Source: Populus alba (Eukaryota > Streptophyta > Magnoliopsida > Malpighiales > Salicaceae). Taken from it: 64,000 nt of DNA. The stretch covers positions 4,617,770-4,681,769 of the forward strand of contig NC_133284.1 of the NCBI RefSeq assembly GCF_005239225.2, read 5' to 3'. Shown here in pieces: positions 1-11,840 of this stretch. Within the stretch, counting starts at the first letter, position 1; each line of letters opens with the position of its first letter. A program made the position numbers and the translations under genes. The notes beneath the pieces are model-generated. The model ran no database searches and was not told where the DNA came from. It was given only the letters and a program-made list of their open reading frames with translations.

Positions 1-95
1 TTATTTTACCAATTAGAAAAATTCTTCGGAATCAAAAATGAATTCCGTTGCATCTTCAGACTTTGGTATTATATAAAACAAATATAAATAGAAAA
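1..95 (+). repeat. Segment repeated at 41738-41822
   Basis: The first ~95 bases match 41738-41822 closely; both share words such as 'attcttcggaatc' and 'catcttcagactttgg'. At the second site the match stops abruptly and joins the 5' leader of a truncated CCR copy. The nature of the parent repeat is unknown because the window begins inside it. Confidence 0.75.
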
Positions 96-2055
96 CAACT
101 AAAAAATTATTTTATTTTACTCAAATAGGTCGATTACCACAAACATGTTAAACATATGGCATGGAAACGCCAAAAACTATCACCAATTTATTTTTGAGAA
201 GTCATAGTTAACAGCATTTTTTCACAAGCAAAGTTTTTCAAAATTTCACCTTGATCATTTATTTTCTTCTATAAAGTCCCCAAAAGAAAAATTTATCAGA
301 GAAATTATGGCATCAACATCATCATCACTTCCCCTTTTCCTTGGATGAAGATTTGATTAGCTATCTTTTTCATTAAGGTCTAAAAGTTTGATTAAACCAC
401 ATGAGAGTTGCTTGGTTACCTTCATTAAGTTAGATGCTTCTTCTATTCATTTTTATTTTATTTTTTTGCATAGGTGAGCTATTTTGAATTTAAACTAGAG
501 AATTTGCACATAAAATAAATCATTACACCTACGGTCTAACTAATTGGGAGAGAATCAATAGATTTTTTTCTTATGATGGTATATTAGTTCCTTGCAAGTT
601 TCATTAACAAGAAGATCTCTGCAGTGAACTTGTTTTCTCATTCTACTTTATATGGTCTCGAATTTAGAACTCTTGTACATGTGAACAGAATTAAATGAAA
701 GCCAAAATGATCTATTATAGAGTTGACCACAAAAGCAGCCATTTTTTTTCCAAGAGGCAGGAACGAAAGGTCGACCAGACAAGAAACAATCACAGTGCAA
801 TATATTCAAGCCCCAATGTAAATTTCAGTTGAGCTATGTGTTACCAGATCCAGTTCAGGCCTCAACGCCCTAAAAAATAGAGGATAAGGTCATATCGCTT
901 ATTTCATTTTATAGCGATAATGATTTAATGTGATTTTTATTTAGAAATATATTAAAATTTTTTTTTTTTTTTTTTAATATCAAAAAATTAAAATAATTTA
1001 AAATTATAAAAAAATTATATTAAATAAAAAAAATTAAAATTTTAAAAAGTACAAAGAGTGGAGCACTACAGAATCTCCTTTAGCTGCGTGTTTTCAGCAA
1101 GAAACACTCTTTGGACTCAGCCTCTTGGCCCAAGAACTCCGCTGGTCCAGCTATTTTCTTCTTCTTTTTTGGGTCGCATGTCTTCTCCACTCGATTTTTC
1201 TAGTAAATTTACCGCTGTGGGATGTTGTCTGCACATGACAATGAGTTTATTAAGAATCTATATTCCATTAAAAAAAAAATAGTTGACTTGTTTATCTTTA
1301 TAAAATTTGAAAAGATATTAAATTCAATGAAATAAAAGCTTATTCAAACTCAATGTTTATCCTTTTCTTTATTTTATTATTTTGTTAATATATGATGAGC
1401 ACAAACATGTTTTATGAAATATATTACAACGTATAAGCCATCCATAATTCAATTTTTATTATTATAAAAAGAATTCTCTATTCAAATGTAAATTTAATAT
1501 TTATTCTTCAAAAAAATAGTATGGATAATGGAACTTAACCGTATTTATTTTCAGTCTTTTTATTATCATCACTATAATAAAAATAATAAAATGAATTTTT
1601 AACTTAATTTCAGTGATGCTTATAATTGAAGACCTGGAAATAACTTATGATTAATTTTCTGTTTTTTATAAGAAAATTAATTTAAGAACTCTATATATAT
1701 ATATAATATTTAATAGAGAGTGTCTATTACCTAAAAAACCGAAACAAAAGGCAAAGCTGAAACTAAGAAAGAAAATGAGGTTGGACTTATCATGGGCATT
1801 GTTCTAATACCAACGCATGCTTAGGCCCAGGGCTACAAGCCCATCTAAAATTGAAAAAAATTAGGGGGATGAAATGGCCTGGTTTTCGGCCATAAATAGG
1901 TGTTTTTGTTTTCTTCTCTTTCCTCTCTCTTTTCTCCGATCAGCTCGCTCTTTGTCTCTAAAAGTAATACAAACCTTATCAGTTTTGAGTAATTTTATAA
2001 TATTCAGGGGTAATTAATATCATTATATTAGTAATTTTATAACTCCTCAATAGCC
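1..2055. other. AT-rich intergenic DNA
   Basis: I see no gene here. The stretch is AT-rich with poly-T and poly-A runs, notably around 960-1050, where the sequence resembles the low-complexity core of the MITE-like copies seen near 16.1 and 56.4 kb. At 1840-1975 there is an LTR-promoter-like stretch: a 'cataaatagg' TATA-like word followed by a pyrimidine-rich leader. The short reading frames present have no recognisable protein similarity. Confidence 0.6.
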
Positions 2056-2057
2056 TA

Positions 2058-2412
2058 TTCATTTGGAACACAAGATCAAGCTCTCAGGGAATTGCCCAAC
2101 CGGAACTCCTTGCTATGATTTTATGGTTGATGTTCCTTCACCATTACAAAAGGACCTTGTGGCGTACTTGACCAGCATAGAGAGTAACAAAGAAACTGAT
2201 GCCTGTGATGGATTGATATGCAACTCTATAAAGAAGATACATGAGCATCGTCAGAGGCGAGCTTTCTTTCTTGGTTTCAGTCAATCTCCAGCAGAGTTTA
2301 TTGATGCTTTCATTACCTCTCAGAGCAAAGATCTAAAGTTTATCGCTGGGATGCTGGCCGCAATGCAGAAAAAGAGCAGCGATGTGGTTTCTATAATTAG
2401 CCATGGCAAGCA
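2058..2412 (+). pseudogene. SWP73/BAF60-type SWI/SNF subunit gene fragment
   Basis: The translated segment matches what I know of the C-terminal part of plant SWP73/BAF60 proteins, accessory subunits of SWI/SNF chromatin-remodelling complexes. Recognisable words are [40 protein letters not shown] and SQSKDLK. There is no ATG start; the open frame begins inside homologous sequence. After [11 protein letters not shown] the frame is lost by an apparent single-base deletion near 2348. In the next frame the text continues as [10 protein letters not shown], then meets TAG at 2398-2400 where the family has Gln in N-Q-P-W. Similarity ends soon after. No intron interrupts it, so it could be a retrocopy or a captured fragment; no poly-A tail or target duplication was identified. 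It is not expected to make a functional subunit. Confidence 0.8.
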
Positions 2413-2509
2413 TTTTTGTTTATTAAGTGAAGAACAGGGGGGGAATGGGAAAAAGGGGAAAGAGAAATTCTGTCTCCCTGACACAAAACGGTGTCGTTTT
2501 GTTTATTAA

Positions 2510-5289
2510 AAAAAATGTCGACTTTCATCTTAATTATGTCAAGTCATTTGGTTTCAGATTGACCTGTGGGTCTTAACTCGGGTTGTCAAGATTTCTAGTT
2601 AACTTCTTAAATTATCAAGTTCTATAATTATAGTAATTTTAAAAGTTAAAATACTATTTGTGAAATTTAATTTTGTCGAATTGAAAAGCAAAAAATAAAA
2701 ATAACATAAAACAAAGTTGTTTTACTATTTAAAAAAATAATACTTTTTTTTTATATTATTCGGGATATCCGAATCAGTTTATACATATCATAATTTATTT
2801 TTAATTCATTAAATATTTTATAAGTTTAATAGGCAAATAAAACATCAAAAAAGTAATAAACATGCTTATAAAGAGTTGAACATAGGTGTAGAGACATGGA
2901 ATTCTTTGCCAAAACAACTAGGCCACGACCCTCGAGCGCAAAAAAATAATGCCCTTTTCCTGCAAAGGTAATTGCTCAAAATCGAATAACAAAAACAAAC
3001 CTCTTATTTAATGTCAATTTATTATATTGAGGTTCATTTTTCTGCGAAGTTGATTGGTTCTTGAGTAGGATGATGTATGTTTTTTTTTCATAAACTAATT
3101 AAGATATCGCATGTATTTAACCTCTTATTTGGCTTGCAATATTTCTTGGTTTCCAGTACTGCCCAGCTACGTTGGGGATCTATAATCTATTGCTGAATAA
3201 ATCTTTTGTTTATTATTATTCTCCATTTGTTCCCTCGTTTTTCTTTTTAATTAATCATCTGATTCTCTGAAACTGTTAATTTTATTGATTTTTGTTTCAT
3301 TTATAGAAAGGATTGCCTTACATGCAAGAACATTCAGGCATCACTACTACTAAATAGCTTTGGGATGAACTGCCAAAATTAATTAGTTTCAGATGTAATT
3401 GAGAATATGTATTTCAAGAAGGGGGTTCCCTTTCTTTTTTTTCTCCGATGGCTCTTCTTTAATTGAGATTTGATTAGCTGTTTTTTCGAGGTCTAAATAT
3501 TGACTAAACTATAATATATTTGCATGATTTATCATATCATAACCACCTGTAAGAAGGTTGTCTCTTAACTATCTATTAAGTAACACAATGATAAAAGTTT
3601 GAGATCAAGAAATTTATTATAAAAAAAAAAAAATTATCTCTTATATTCCCTCCCAAAAAAAAAAAGCTAGGATCGCAGACTCTTTCGTTGTGGAAGAAAG
3701 AATCGAAGCCAAGCCATACCAACACAAGTGGCCAGTGGCACCTACCATGTAATTTACAACTTTTTATACCTTGAAGTGATGAGTGAGTGGTTGCCAAGAT
3801 CCCTTGGACTTCGTCCAAACTCGGTAATGCAGGTTTGAATAGTTCAAGTTTTAGCAGACATATACGACTTGGATTAGTGGCAACTTTGCGCTGCAAGTAG
3901 TATTAATTTATTTAATATAAAAAAATATTTCATTTTGTTAAAATGTTTTGTAATAATTTTTTAATAATAAATTTAAAATACAACGCATATTAGATAATAA
4001 TTTTTTCCAATATTGATACGGTGACATGTTCGATAATATTTTTTTTAATATTAAAACAACGATATATTAAATAGACTTGTATTAATCCAAAATTTATAAT
4101 AATAATACAAATAAACACAAGCTTCAATTAAAAGAATTACAAAAACACTTATAACAAACACTTTCATTCTGCTATCATCATTGACAAATTCTTTCACCCA
4201 TTTCTCCCTATCCCCCTTTCTTATATAAGTTTCTTCATATAAGTTTATTGGAGTGTGTTTGCTTCCGAACTGTTTTTCAAATAATTAGTAAGTAAAAAGT
4301 CTCATAAATGAAGATTAAATAAAAAAGTTAAAAAATATTTAAATATATAACAATGAGTTTTTACAAGACACCTTGCATGGTTAACAAAGGAAAGTGCTTT
4401 CATGGTATGCTTGCTCACAGAACAATGAGTTTTATAATAAAGATATGGTTTCCCTATGCAAACTAACAAAAATATTTTTCAATAAATATTTTTTAATTTA
4501 AGTACATGCATCATCATAATATCTTTATGGTTAAACTTTTTTTATTACACTTTGTATATAAAAATCTAATTTCACCCCAATAATATTCTTCATATTAAAA
4601 AGTATAAAATTAATAAAACTCTAAATTCTTTTAAGATAATCTTTATTATACAAAACTTTAAAGAGTCTCGATGTATTAAAAAAACAATTATCCATTATTT
4701 ATAAAGTCTATAAAGAATATTGATAACAAAATTTATTTATAATATAACTATCAACTCAGAATTCAAATAATTATTCTAAATGAAATCTCAAATATTCAAT
4801 AACTAATTATCATTTCTACATAAATTCAATCTTGTGTCAAAATGTGAACTAAACAATAAAAACTAATAAATAATCGGTAGCCAACTAAATGTCCATCATT
4901 TGTTCAATTCAGATTTATTTAACCTATTTAAACTTTTAATTATTATTAATTCAAAAACAATTCTCAAATTTCCAACTTAACAATAAAATATAATTGGCAC
5001 CCATTAAATAAACCATCATTTCTTCAACTATAACACATCTAAGTTACCAAATCAAACTTAATTTCATCAAATGAAAAATGAAATCAATTTCCTTCAAATA
5101 CTGAACAAACCTTAGCATTCAAATCATATATTAATACAACAAGATTCTTTATAAAAAAGTTGTAAAACATTTAAATATACAATAAAATCAAAAATAGTAT
5201 AAATTAAAAAATATAATAAATTAATCTAAAATTAATGTGACGTGGGAATAATGTGACGTGGGAATAGCTGTCCAGTCATGTAGTGAACG
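2510..5289. other. AT-rich intergenic DNA
   Basis: No gene is supported. The stretch holds the duplicated segment described separately (3212-3890). The remainder (3900-5230) is very AT-rich, with short direct repeats and no coherent reading frame. Confidence 0.6.
3212..3890 (+). repeat. Duplicated non-coding segment, copy 1
   Basis: This segment matches 9427-9880. Shared landmarks, in the same order, are 'ttattattattctcc', 'caagaacattcaggcatcac', 'gccagtggca' and 'ggtttgaatagttcaa'/'ggttttaatagttcaa'. Copy 1 is longer because of internal insertions. No coding potential is evident, so it is probably a dispersed repeat or a small local duplication flanking the DUF247 gene. Confidence 0.75.
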
Positions 5290-5495
5290 AGGACGAAGAG
5301 CGTGTTTGACAGTGTGGTAGCGGTTACTTTTCAAATTACTTTTCATGCCAAAATACATGCCAATGATTTTTTTTCATTTTTAAAAATTTATTTTTGACAT
5401 CAGTACATCAAAATAATCCAAATAGTACAAACCGCATTAAATTTTAGTAAAAAAACAAAAAAAAAATCAAATTTGAACGTGCTCGAAGACGTGTT
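5290..5495. repeat. MITE-like element common in Salicaceae-type sequence
   Basis: It starts near 'cgtgtttgacagtgtggtag' and contains the core 'atttttgacatcagtaca'. I associate this pattern with short non-autonomous DNA elements that are abundant in poplar and willow. Related but more degenerate cores lie at 16085-16290 and 56345-56560. The termini are too diverged for me to fix a target duplication. Confidence 0.55.
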
Positions 5496-5572
5496 AACTT
5501 GACAAGTCTAAGTCCTCGTTGCAATAGGAAGTTTCAACATATAACTCTAAATTTCTATCTTTTGGGATAAAT

Positions 5573-5582
5573 CCATATATGG
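5573..5582. promoter_or_regulatory. Perfect CArG-box match upstream of the DUF247 gene
   Basis: CCATATATGG fits the MADS-domain consensus CC(A/T)6GG exactly and lies just upstream of the TC-rich leader. A 10-base match could arise by chance in AT-rich DNA, so regulatory function is only a possibility. Confidence 0.3.
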
Positions 5583-5592
5583 TCACAAAGAG

Positions 5593-5594
<2 letters not shown>

Positions 5595-5625
<31 letters not shown>
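5595..5625 (+). repeat. (TC)n microsatellite in the DUF247 leader
   Basis: About 15 TC units. Pyrimidine tracts like this are common in plant 5' leaders next to the transcription start, which supports placing the transcript start close to here. Confidence 0.8.
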
Positions 5626-5632
<7 letters not shown>

Positions 5633-5699
5633 AGCTCTAGACCAGAGGATCCGTCCATTACAGCTAGCAGCAAAGGTCGAGCTTGCTAGTTTCAAACAA

Positions 5700-6384
5700 G
5701 TAAGCGATAGTTTTTGACAGTATCAGTTGATTGTTGATCCATTAATTATTAACCATTGATGCACGCACTCCATTGATTTGTTGTGAATATTTACTTATTT
5801 AATTGGTTTGTTTTTCCATGTCTTAATTCATGATCTGAAACTACTCAAAAACCCTTTACCATGCGGGAGCCAAAGCTTTGCAGATTGAGTTTATGATTTG
5901 AAATTATATACATATGCTTCTTTCAAACTTACGAGACAAAAATATGTGTGTGTGTGTGTGTGTGTATACATGCTTCTTTTTGTTTGTTAAAAATTAATCT
6001 ATCGTTATTTTTTTTTATATTATTGTCTTTGTTATTGTTATTGAAACTCAAGACTATGCGTTAACAACTTTCTAACAATTGCAAACAATAATTTTCTGGA
6101 TATAAATACAGACTATAATAATTATTGTAAGTAATATTATTAAAAATATATAGACAATAACATAATATTTAATTCACTATTTTGTTTTACATAGATGATC
6201 ATCCGACTAATTATTATATTATTATCGGAACTTTGCAATTACAAATTTACTCATAACTGTATTTTAAACACATTTTTTAGTCATTCTAAACGAAACGACT
6301 TTTAATTTTGTCCTCAACATCAACATTTTTTTAATGCTCTCCTGTGCTTCAATTATATTTGACATTTTGTATCCTTTGATTCAG
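5700..6384 (+). other. Probable 5'-UTR intron of the DUF247 gene
   Basis: The donor 'aacaa|gtaagc' at 5700 and the acceptor 'tttgattcag|gacg' ending at 6384 would join a short leader exon to the coding exon nine bases before the ATG. The interval is AT-rich, contains a (TG)n run at 5945-5965, and has no open frame. The splice sites are inferred; no transcript was available. Confidence 0.55.
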
Positions 6385-6393
6385 GACGAAGAG

Positions 6394-7698
6394 ATGAATC
6401 GTCCGGACCGTGTATCCCGTCATATCCAGATGTCGCTTCAAAACTTGCCAACTAATCAGTCAACTTGCAGTATTTTTAAGGTCCCCCGTGGCCAACGCTT
6501 TGTGAACGAAAGGGCATATGAACCGGATATCCTCTCTATTGGTCCTTATCACCGTGGAAAAGATCACTTGAAGATGATGGAAGAATATAAAAAAATCTAT
6601 CTACAAAAGTTTCTTCAACGCAGGCCGGAAAATAGCTTGACAATTTATGTTGCGGCCATGAGAGGTTTGGAAGCACAAGCTCGTCGATACTATGACCAGC
6701 CCGTAATCCTTGGCGAGGATGCATTTGTTGAAATGTTGCTTCGTGATGGTTGCTTTATTGTTGAGCTCATTTGCAAGCTTACAACGTCTGAGGTTCAACA
6801 AGGAGATCAAAATGATCCCGTTATTGGAAATTTATTGATTCTCTCTGCAGTATCATATGATATTCTGTTACTAGAAAATCAACTTCCATTTTGTGTTCTT
6901 TTGAAGTTGTCTTCCATGGCGATGCCGAACGAAAAGGTCCCTTTCATTGATAAGGCATCAGGTTTCTTCGAATGGATGTATCCAGGCTCGAGGCTCGAGA
7001 GAAGCAATACAATTTCTTCCCATGAATGCAAGCATCTTCTGGACTTAGTATATCATAATTGGCTGCTGCCTTCACCTTCTGAGCTGCCCAGTGGGATCGA
7101 AGCAAATAACACGAAATTTGAGTTCATACGCAGTGCCAAAGAGCTGAAAGACGTTGGCATTAAGTTTAGAAAACAAGAAGGATCGTTTGGGTTGTTCCTA
7201 GGTGTGAGTTTTGAAAAGGGCATGATAAAAATCCCACGTTTGAAAATTGATGATACAACAGAGTCTCTATTCCGAAATCTTATTGCCTATGAACAATGCT
7301 CACAGCGTCAACATCTGTTCGTCACTGATTATATAACATTGATGGATTGTCTGATCAACACTCCAGAGGATGTGCGGATACTTCGACACCGCGGAATTAT
7401 TGAAAATGGATTGGGTGATGATGAAATGGTTTGCACCTTATTCAACAAATTAGGCAAAAATGTCATGATCTCCGATCGTGGTCGCTTTTATTACGCTCAA
7501 TTATTCGAACGTGTGGAGAAGCACTGCGCTCAGCGGCGCAATGTGTGGTTGGCAAAACTGTGGCGTAATCATTTCAACAGTCCATGGTCACTGATTTCCT
7601 TTTTAGCTGCTCTCACATTGCTTCTGCTCACCCTGCTGCAAACTGTATTCACAGTTATGTCTTATTTCAAACCGGACCCGAAAACAGGGGTCAAATAG
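6394..7698 (+). CDS. DUF247 (UPF0481) membrane-anchored protein
   Basis: The predicted protein has 434 residues from the ATG at 6394. An in-frame ATG at 6334 would add 20 residues, but that stretch reads like intron and ends in a splice acceptor just before 6394, so I prefer the later start. The hallmarks of the plant DUF247 family are present: an N-terminal block with FKVPRGQR, AYEPDILSIGPYH and MEEYKKIYLQKFL; a central FVEMLLRDGCFIVEL; and LLENQLPFCVLLKL. A C-terminal hydrophobic helix (SLISFLAALTLLLLTLLQTV) precedes a short charged tail. Length and layout are normal for the family, and the single coding exon is intact. The biochemical function is unknown for most members; some in grasses are linked to self-incompatibility. 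The protein is expected to be anchored in a membrane. It lies between repeats and has no functional neighbour here. Confidence 0.9.
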   Translation: MNRPDRVSRHIQMSLQNLPTNQSTCSIFKVPRGQRFVNERAYEPDILSIGPYHRGKDHLKMMEEYKKIYLQKFLQRRPENSLTIYVAAMRGLEAQARRYYDQPVILGEDAFVEMLLRDGCFIVELICKLTTSEVQQGDQNDPVIGNLLILSAVSYDILLLENQLPFCVLLKLSSMAMPNEKVPFIDKASGFFEWMYPGSRLERSNTISSHECKHLLDLVYHNWLLPSPSELPSGIEANNTKFEFIRSAKELKDVGIKFRKQEGSFGLFLGVSFEKGMIKIPRLKIDDTTESLFRNLIAYEQCSQRQHLFVTDYITLMDCLINTPEDVRILRHRGIIENGLGDDEMVCTLFNKLGKNVMISDRGRFYYAQLFERVEKHCAQRRNVWLAKLWRNHFNSPWSLISFLAALTLLLLTLLQTVFTVMSYFKPDPKTGVK

Positions 7699-7742
7699 GA
7701 TGATCGTGAAACAGATTCATTACACAGTTCTGTCTTCTTTCA

Positions 7743-7748
7743 AATAAA
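7743..7748 (+). terminator. Candidate poly(A) signal of the DUF247 gene
   Basis: AATAAA lies about 45 bases after the stop codon. A second AATAAA occurs near 7838. Plant poly(A) signals are loose, so the actual cleavage site is uncertain. Confidence 0.45.
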
Positions 7749-8040
7749 CAATCTTTTCCATGTTAGAAAATCTCCAATATCTGTCGAGTTAATAAGTGTT
7801 TCAGTTGAAGTTATATTTTCTGTTTTGAATAATCCTTGTTGAATAAAAAAGTCGTTTGTTATTTGACTCTTTCTTCTGTTGATTACAGCGTCTCAATTAG
7901 CTTAGACGTGGGCTGCATGGTTGCTTAATATTAGGACTGTAAAGGCTATATAATAGCCAAAGCTTTTTTCATTGAATAAACCAATCATTCCCAGATCAAG
8001 TGAGTTAATTATTACTTAAAGTCTTTAATTCATAATAATC

Positions 8041-8052
8041 TGGTATCAGAGC
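8041..8052 (+). other. Copia primer-binding site
   Basis: TGGTATCAGAGC is the standard primer-binding site of plant Ty1/copia elements, complementary to the 3' end of initiator tRNA-Met. It fixes the LTR/internal boundary just upstream. Confidence 0.95.
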
Positions 8053-8115
8053 TCCCACTGGGCTGAGAGAGAAAAAGTAGCAGACTTTGAGTGACTTGTA
8101 AACAAAGAGAGAGAC

Positions 8116-9424
8116 ATGACAAGTGAAGAAAAAGGGATTTTTGTGCAGCCTTCAATTCCCCATGTCAATGGTCATTATAATCATTGGAGCATGCTGATGA
8201 AAAATCTTCTGAGATCCAAAGAGTATTGGAGCTTAGTAGAGACTGGTTATGTAGAACCAGAAGATGGAGTAACGGTGCTAGAGGCTCGACGAGTTGAAGT
8301 TGAAGGACTTGAAAGTAAAGAACTATTTATTCCAGGCTATTCATCGAACCATTTTGGAAACCATCTTTAGAAGGACATTGCGAAGTAGATTTGGGACTCA
8401 ATGAAGAAGAAGCACGAAGGAAATGCAAGAGTGAAGCGGTCAATTCTTCAAGCTCTTCGCAAAGAGTTTGAAACCTTAGAGATGAAGTCAGGTGAGAAAG
8501 TTTTGGTCTACTTCTCAAGAGAGATGTCTGTGGCTAATAAAATGAGGGTGCATGGTGAACGAATGGTAGATGTTATCATTGTAGAGAAAATACTTTGATC
8601 CTTAACAGACAAATTTAATTACATTATTTGTTATATTGGGGAGTCAAAGGATATTGATAGTTTATCCATTGATGAGTTGCAAAGCTCTCTAATTGTTCAC
8701 GGGCAGAAGTTTCATAAGCATGATAGAGAAGAACAAGCCTTGAAAGTAACTCATGAGGAAAGATCAAGAGGATGAGGTCATGGTCAAGGATCATTCAGAG
8801 GAAGAAGCAGAGGTAAAGGGTGTAAGTTCTTTGACAAGTCTATTGTTGAATGTTACAAATATCACAAGCTCGAACACTTTCAATATGAATGTCTTAGCTG
8901 GTACAAAGAAGCTAATTATGTTGAGATTGATGAGAAAGTAGAAATGTTGCTAATGTCAGTTATGGAGGAAAATGAAGTAGGAAGAGAAGACGTGTGGTTT
9001 CTGGATTTAGGGTGCAGCAATCACATGTGTTAAGATAAAATCTTGTTCAGCAATCTTAATGAAAGTTTCAGGCAAATGATGAAACTAGGAAATAACATGA
9101 AAATGTCAATGATGGGAAAAGGAAATGTAAGGCTGCAAATAAGTGAATTTGTACATGTGATTATCGAAGTGTTCTATGTGCTATAATTGAGGAACAATTT
9201 GTCAAGTATTGATCAGTTGCAAGAAAAAGGGTTAACTATCTTCTTTCAACATGAAAAGTGCTAGATTTACCATCTAGAAAAGGGGTTGATTATTCAAACT
9301 AAGATGTTAGCAAATAGAATGTTTTTTTCTGTTAGCTAAATCTCCACTAGTAAAGGCAACTTGTTTCCATATAATCTCTCAAGATTGGTTTTATTTGTGG
9401 CACTGTAGATATAGTCACTTGAGT
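8116..9424 (+). pseudogene. Copia gag-protease remnant
   Basis: The ATG at 8116 opens a gag of the copia type (residues about 10-35 read like the usual 'hyd-G-x-N-Y-x-x-W' region, here VNGHYNHWSMLMKNLLRSK). The frame breaks several times (stop at 8368-8370, later frameshifts). At 8851-8892 a zinc-knuckle relic reads CYKYHKLEHFQYEC, with the second Cys replaced by Tyr. At 8992-9030 the protease motif reads WFLDLGCSNHMC, with Leu in place of the usual Ser of D-S-G, followed by TAA at 9031-9033. A remnant of the pre-integrase region (WHCRYSHL) lies at about 9400-9424. The copy is dead through frameshifts, stops and truncation. Confidence 0.85.
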
Positions 9425-9426
9425 TA

Positions 9427-9880
9427 TTATTATTCTCCGTTTGTTTCCTCATTTTTCTTTTTAATTTATCAATTGATTTTCTTTTTTTTCCCACTGAAAT
9501 TGTTAATTTTATAGATTTTTGTTTCATTTTTAGAAAGAATTGCCTTACAAGCAAGAACATTCAGGCATCACTACTAAATAGCTTTGGGATAAAACTGATA
9601 AAATTACAAGAACATAATTTTATTGATTTTTTCTTTGCTGGCTCTCCTTAAATTGAAATTTGATTAGCTGTTTTTCCAAGGTCTAAATCTTGATTAAACT
9701 ATATGATATTTGCTTGATTATCATACCATATCATAGCGGCCAGTGGCAACCACCGAGTAATTTACAGTTTTTATACAATGAAGTGATTAATGGGTGGTTG
9801 TTGAGATCCCTTCGTCTTCCAAACTTGGTAACGCAGGTTTTAATAGTTCAAACTTCGGATTATTGTTTCGTGTTGCATTG
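9427..9880 (+). repeat. Duplicated non-coding segment, copy 2
   Basis: This is the counterpart of 3212-3890, shortened by internal deletions and directly abutting the broken end of the copia element. The junction at 9424-9427 is therefore a rearrangement breakpoint. Confidence 0.75.
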
Positions 9881-10960
9881 AAAGTTGTATTCAATTCTTG
9901 GACAATATTTTTTAGAGAATTTTAAGTCATCTTTGAAGTAGGGTTGACCCAAGGAATTGTCAATAGTCATAACAAAAGACCAGTATATACAAGCCCACAC
10001 TTCAGTTGAGCTGTGTCGTTGGCAAATCAAGTTGTGGAATGTATATTGGGCCTCAAAGTCCACAAAAGATAAGGCCCGTATTATTCTCTTCAATAAGGTG
10101 TGCCCATAGAGAGAGCAGCCCTACATATGATCTCCTTCGGCCGTCCTCCAGAGACCATTCTATACTGATCCCAGCCTCTTTAATGGTATCGTCAATCTTC
10201 TGCACTCCAAGCTTCGTTGCATTTAGGAGTTTCTGCAACGCTGCTAGATATTTTTTTTACCGTAACTGAAATAAATAAATAAAAACCAACTTATTTTTTA
10301 ACAGTTAATGTACCAAAATTTTAATGGTGAGGGTAAATGACAATCTTTTAAAATTGAAGTGCATTTATTTTTATTCTTTTGTTCTTCTATTTATTTTTTC
10401 AATTGGACCCGACCCAATTCAACTGTTTTGTCTGTTTTTTGGGCTGGTCCAGCCCGATCACTTATCCAAGCTAATGACTTGTCTGCAAAAGAAACACACA
10501 TGAAACATTTCACGCACGCTTTGCACAGTAAGAGTGTAATTAAAATTGCGAGCAAGGAAAGAAAAGCTCACCTGGTGCAGAAGGCCGGAGATAAAGACGA
10601 TGGTGATGATCTGGCCAAACGATGTCCTATCCCGTTTTTCGTTTGTCTCCTGCCCTTTTTTGTGTTCTCTGGGTCCTCTCATTGGCTCTCCATTCTTGTT
10701 CTATTTCTTTTTTCTTGTTCCCTCTCTCTTTGTTTTTTTTTTCTTTTTTTTCCTGTGTTTTCTGTTCTGTTCTTTCTTTCTCCCTGTGTCTGCTCGTTCT
10801 CCTTGTGTTTTTCTTCTAAATTTTGTCCATGTTCTTGTGTCTGAGTATTAGTTTTGTGCCTTGTCGTTTGCTGTCTCCCCCCTTGGTTTCCTTCTATTTT
10901 GATCCTCTGTGTTCGTTCGTCCCTCTGCTCGTTCTCTCCTTTCCTGGTTCATGGCCTTTC
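9881..10960. other. Intergenic DNA with LTR-leader-like pyrimidine tract
   Basis: No gene can be assigned. A minus-strand open stretch at 10053-10238 has fairly even codon composition (QKLLNATKLGVQKIDDTIKEA and so on), but I do not recognise it. From 10620 to 10960 the plus strand is strongly pyrimidine-rich. On the minus strand this would be the purine-rich leader that follows the TATA-like 'tttataaaag' near 10970, the same arrangement seen on the plus strand at 32140-32240 and 63500-63600. Confidence 0.5.
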
Positions 10961-11840
10961 TCTATCTTTTATAAAGCTAGAGAATGCCATGCGATCGACT
11001 CCGGATAACGAGGCGAACCACTGTTGTTATTGAAGTAGTAATGCATCGTGGGGCAGCTGGCAGGCGTGGTTCATGAACGAAGAAGGTGATGAACAGTTTT
11101 CTTTGAAACTGCGCTGGTTTCACCTGAATGATATTTTCAATTTGCCCCCTAAACTTCCAAAATTTAGCAATTGGGTCCTTATGGAAATAATTGTTTTATA
11201 ATTTTACCCCTAGATCAATTACAATTGAACACCTGGATTCTAGCGTCATTTACAAAACAGTTTTTGGTTCCTAATTTCATCAATTCAATCCTTAATTGGC
11301 TTTTCAACTTAAAATTATATCAAAATTACCCCTATAAATATCAATTAACCCACCTATAGTATCACCGTCTATTCATTTTGGTCCTTGAATTTTTAATTTC
11401 TTGCAATTTGGAATCAAATCAGCTCTAACCTTTGGTATTTCTTCAATTAAGCCCCTAGTTTCATTAATTAAACTAATTTCAAGTTCAATTTAATCCCCAA
11501 ATTTATGAATTCTTTTAATTTCTACCAAAATTGACTTCTAAATATTTAATTCCATCCCTATTCCATTTTATATTATCGACCCAAATTTCTATTTATTCTT
11601 CATTTATTTCATTTTTTACCCATCATTTTTTATTATTATATTAATATAAATATAAAATAAATAAAGTAAAATTAAATAAAGTAAAAAAAAAAAAAAAAAG
11701 GGTTATTACAACCTTAAATCCGTGTTGTGTCTTTCGTCTTGAGTACAATGGGGTATAATTATACTTCAAATTTATCCAAAATTTTAGCCTGATTTTTTTT
11801 TTATGTACCTGGGATCTTCTTCGACCAACTTTTAGCACAT
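10961..11840 (-). repeat. R repeat, copy 1 (LTR-derived)
   Basis: LTR-derived DNA repeated at 32664-33310 and, interrupted by two younger insertions, at 42242-42434 plus 45606-46084. Common words are 'gagaatgccatg', 'aattgcaattgaacccc'-like phrases, 'ggttcctaatttcatcaatt' and 'catcgtcagtcct'. A TATA-like word on the minus strand near 10970 suggests the LTR points left. No coding sequence. Confidence 0.7.

Larger units (their letters stand above)
7860..9424 (+). mobile_element. Truncated Ty1/copia retrotransposon (5' part)
   Basis: The end of a 5' LTR, with a TATA-like 'tatataat' at 7947-7954, leads into a textbook primer-binding site and then into gag and the start of pol. The element stops at about 9424, inside the region that follows the protease, where it joins the duplicated segment found also at 3212. 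Integrase, reverse transcriptase, RNase H and the 3' LTR are absent. The left boundary of the LTR is uncertain because no partner LTR remains. Confidence 0.85.

Noticed and set aside
6334..6393. Upstream in-frame ATG for the DUF247 protein
   Set aside because: The added 20 residues come from AT-rich intron-like sequence that ends in a splice acceptor just before the second ATG, and the family normally starts near the later position.
10053..10238. Minus-strand open stretch (61 codons) with protein-like composition
   Set aside because: I do not recognise it, it overlaps another open frame on the plus strand, and no splice or promoter context supports a gene.
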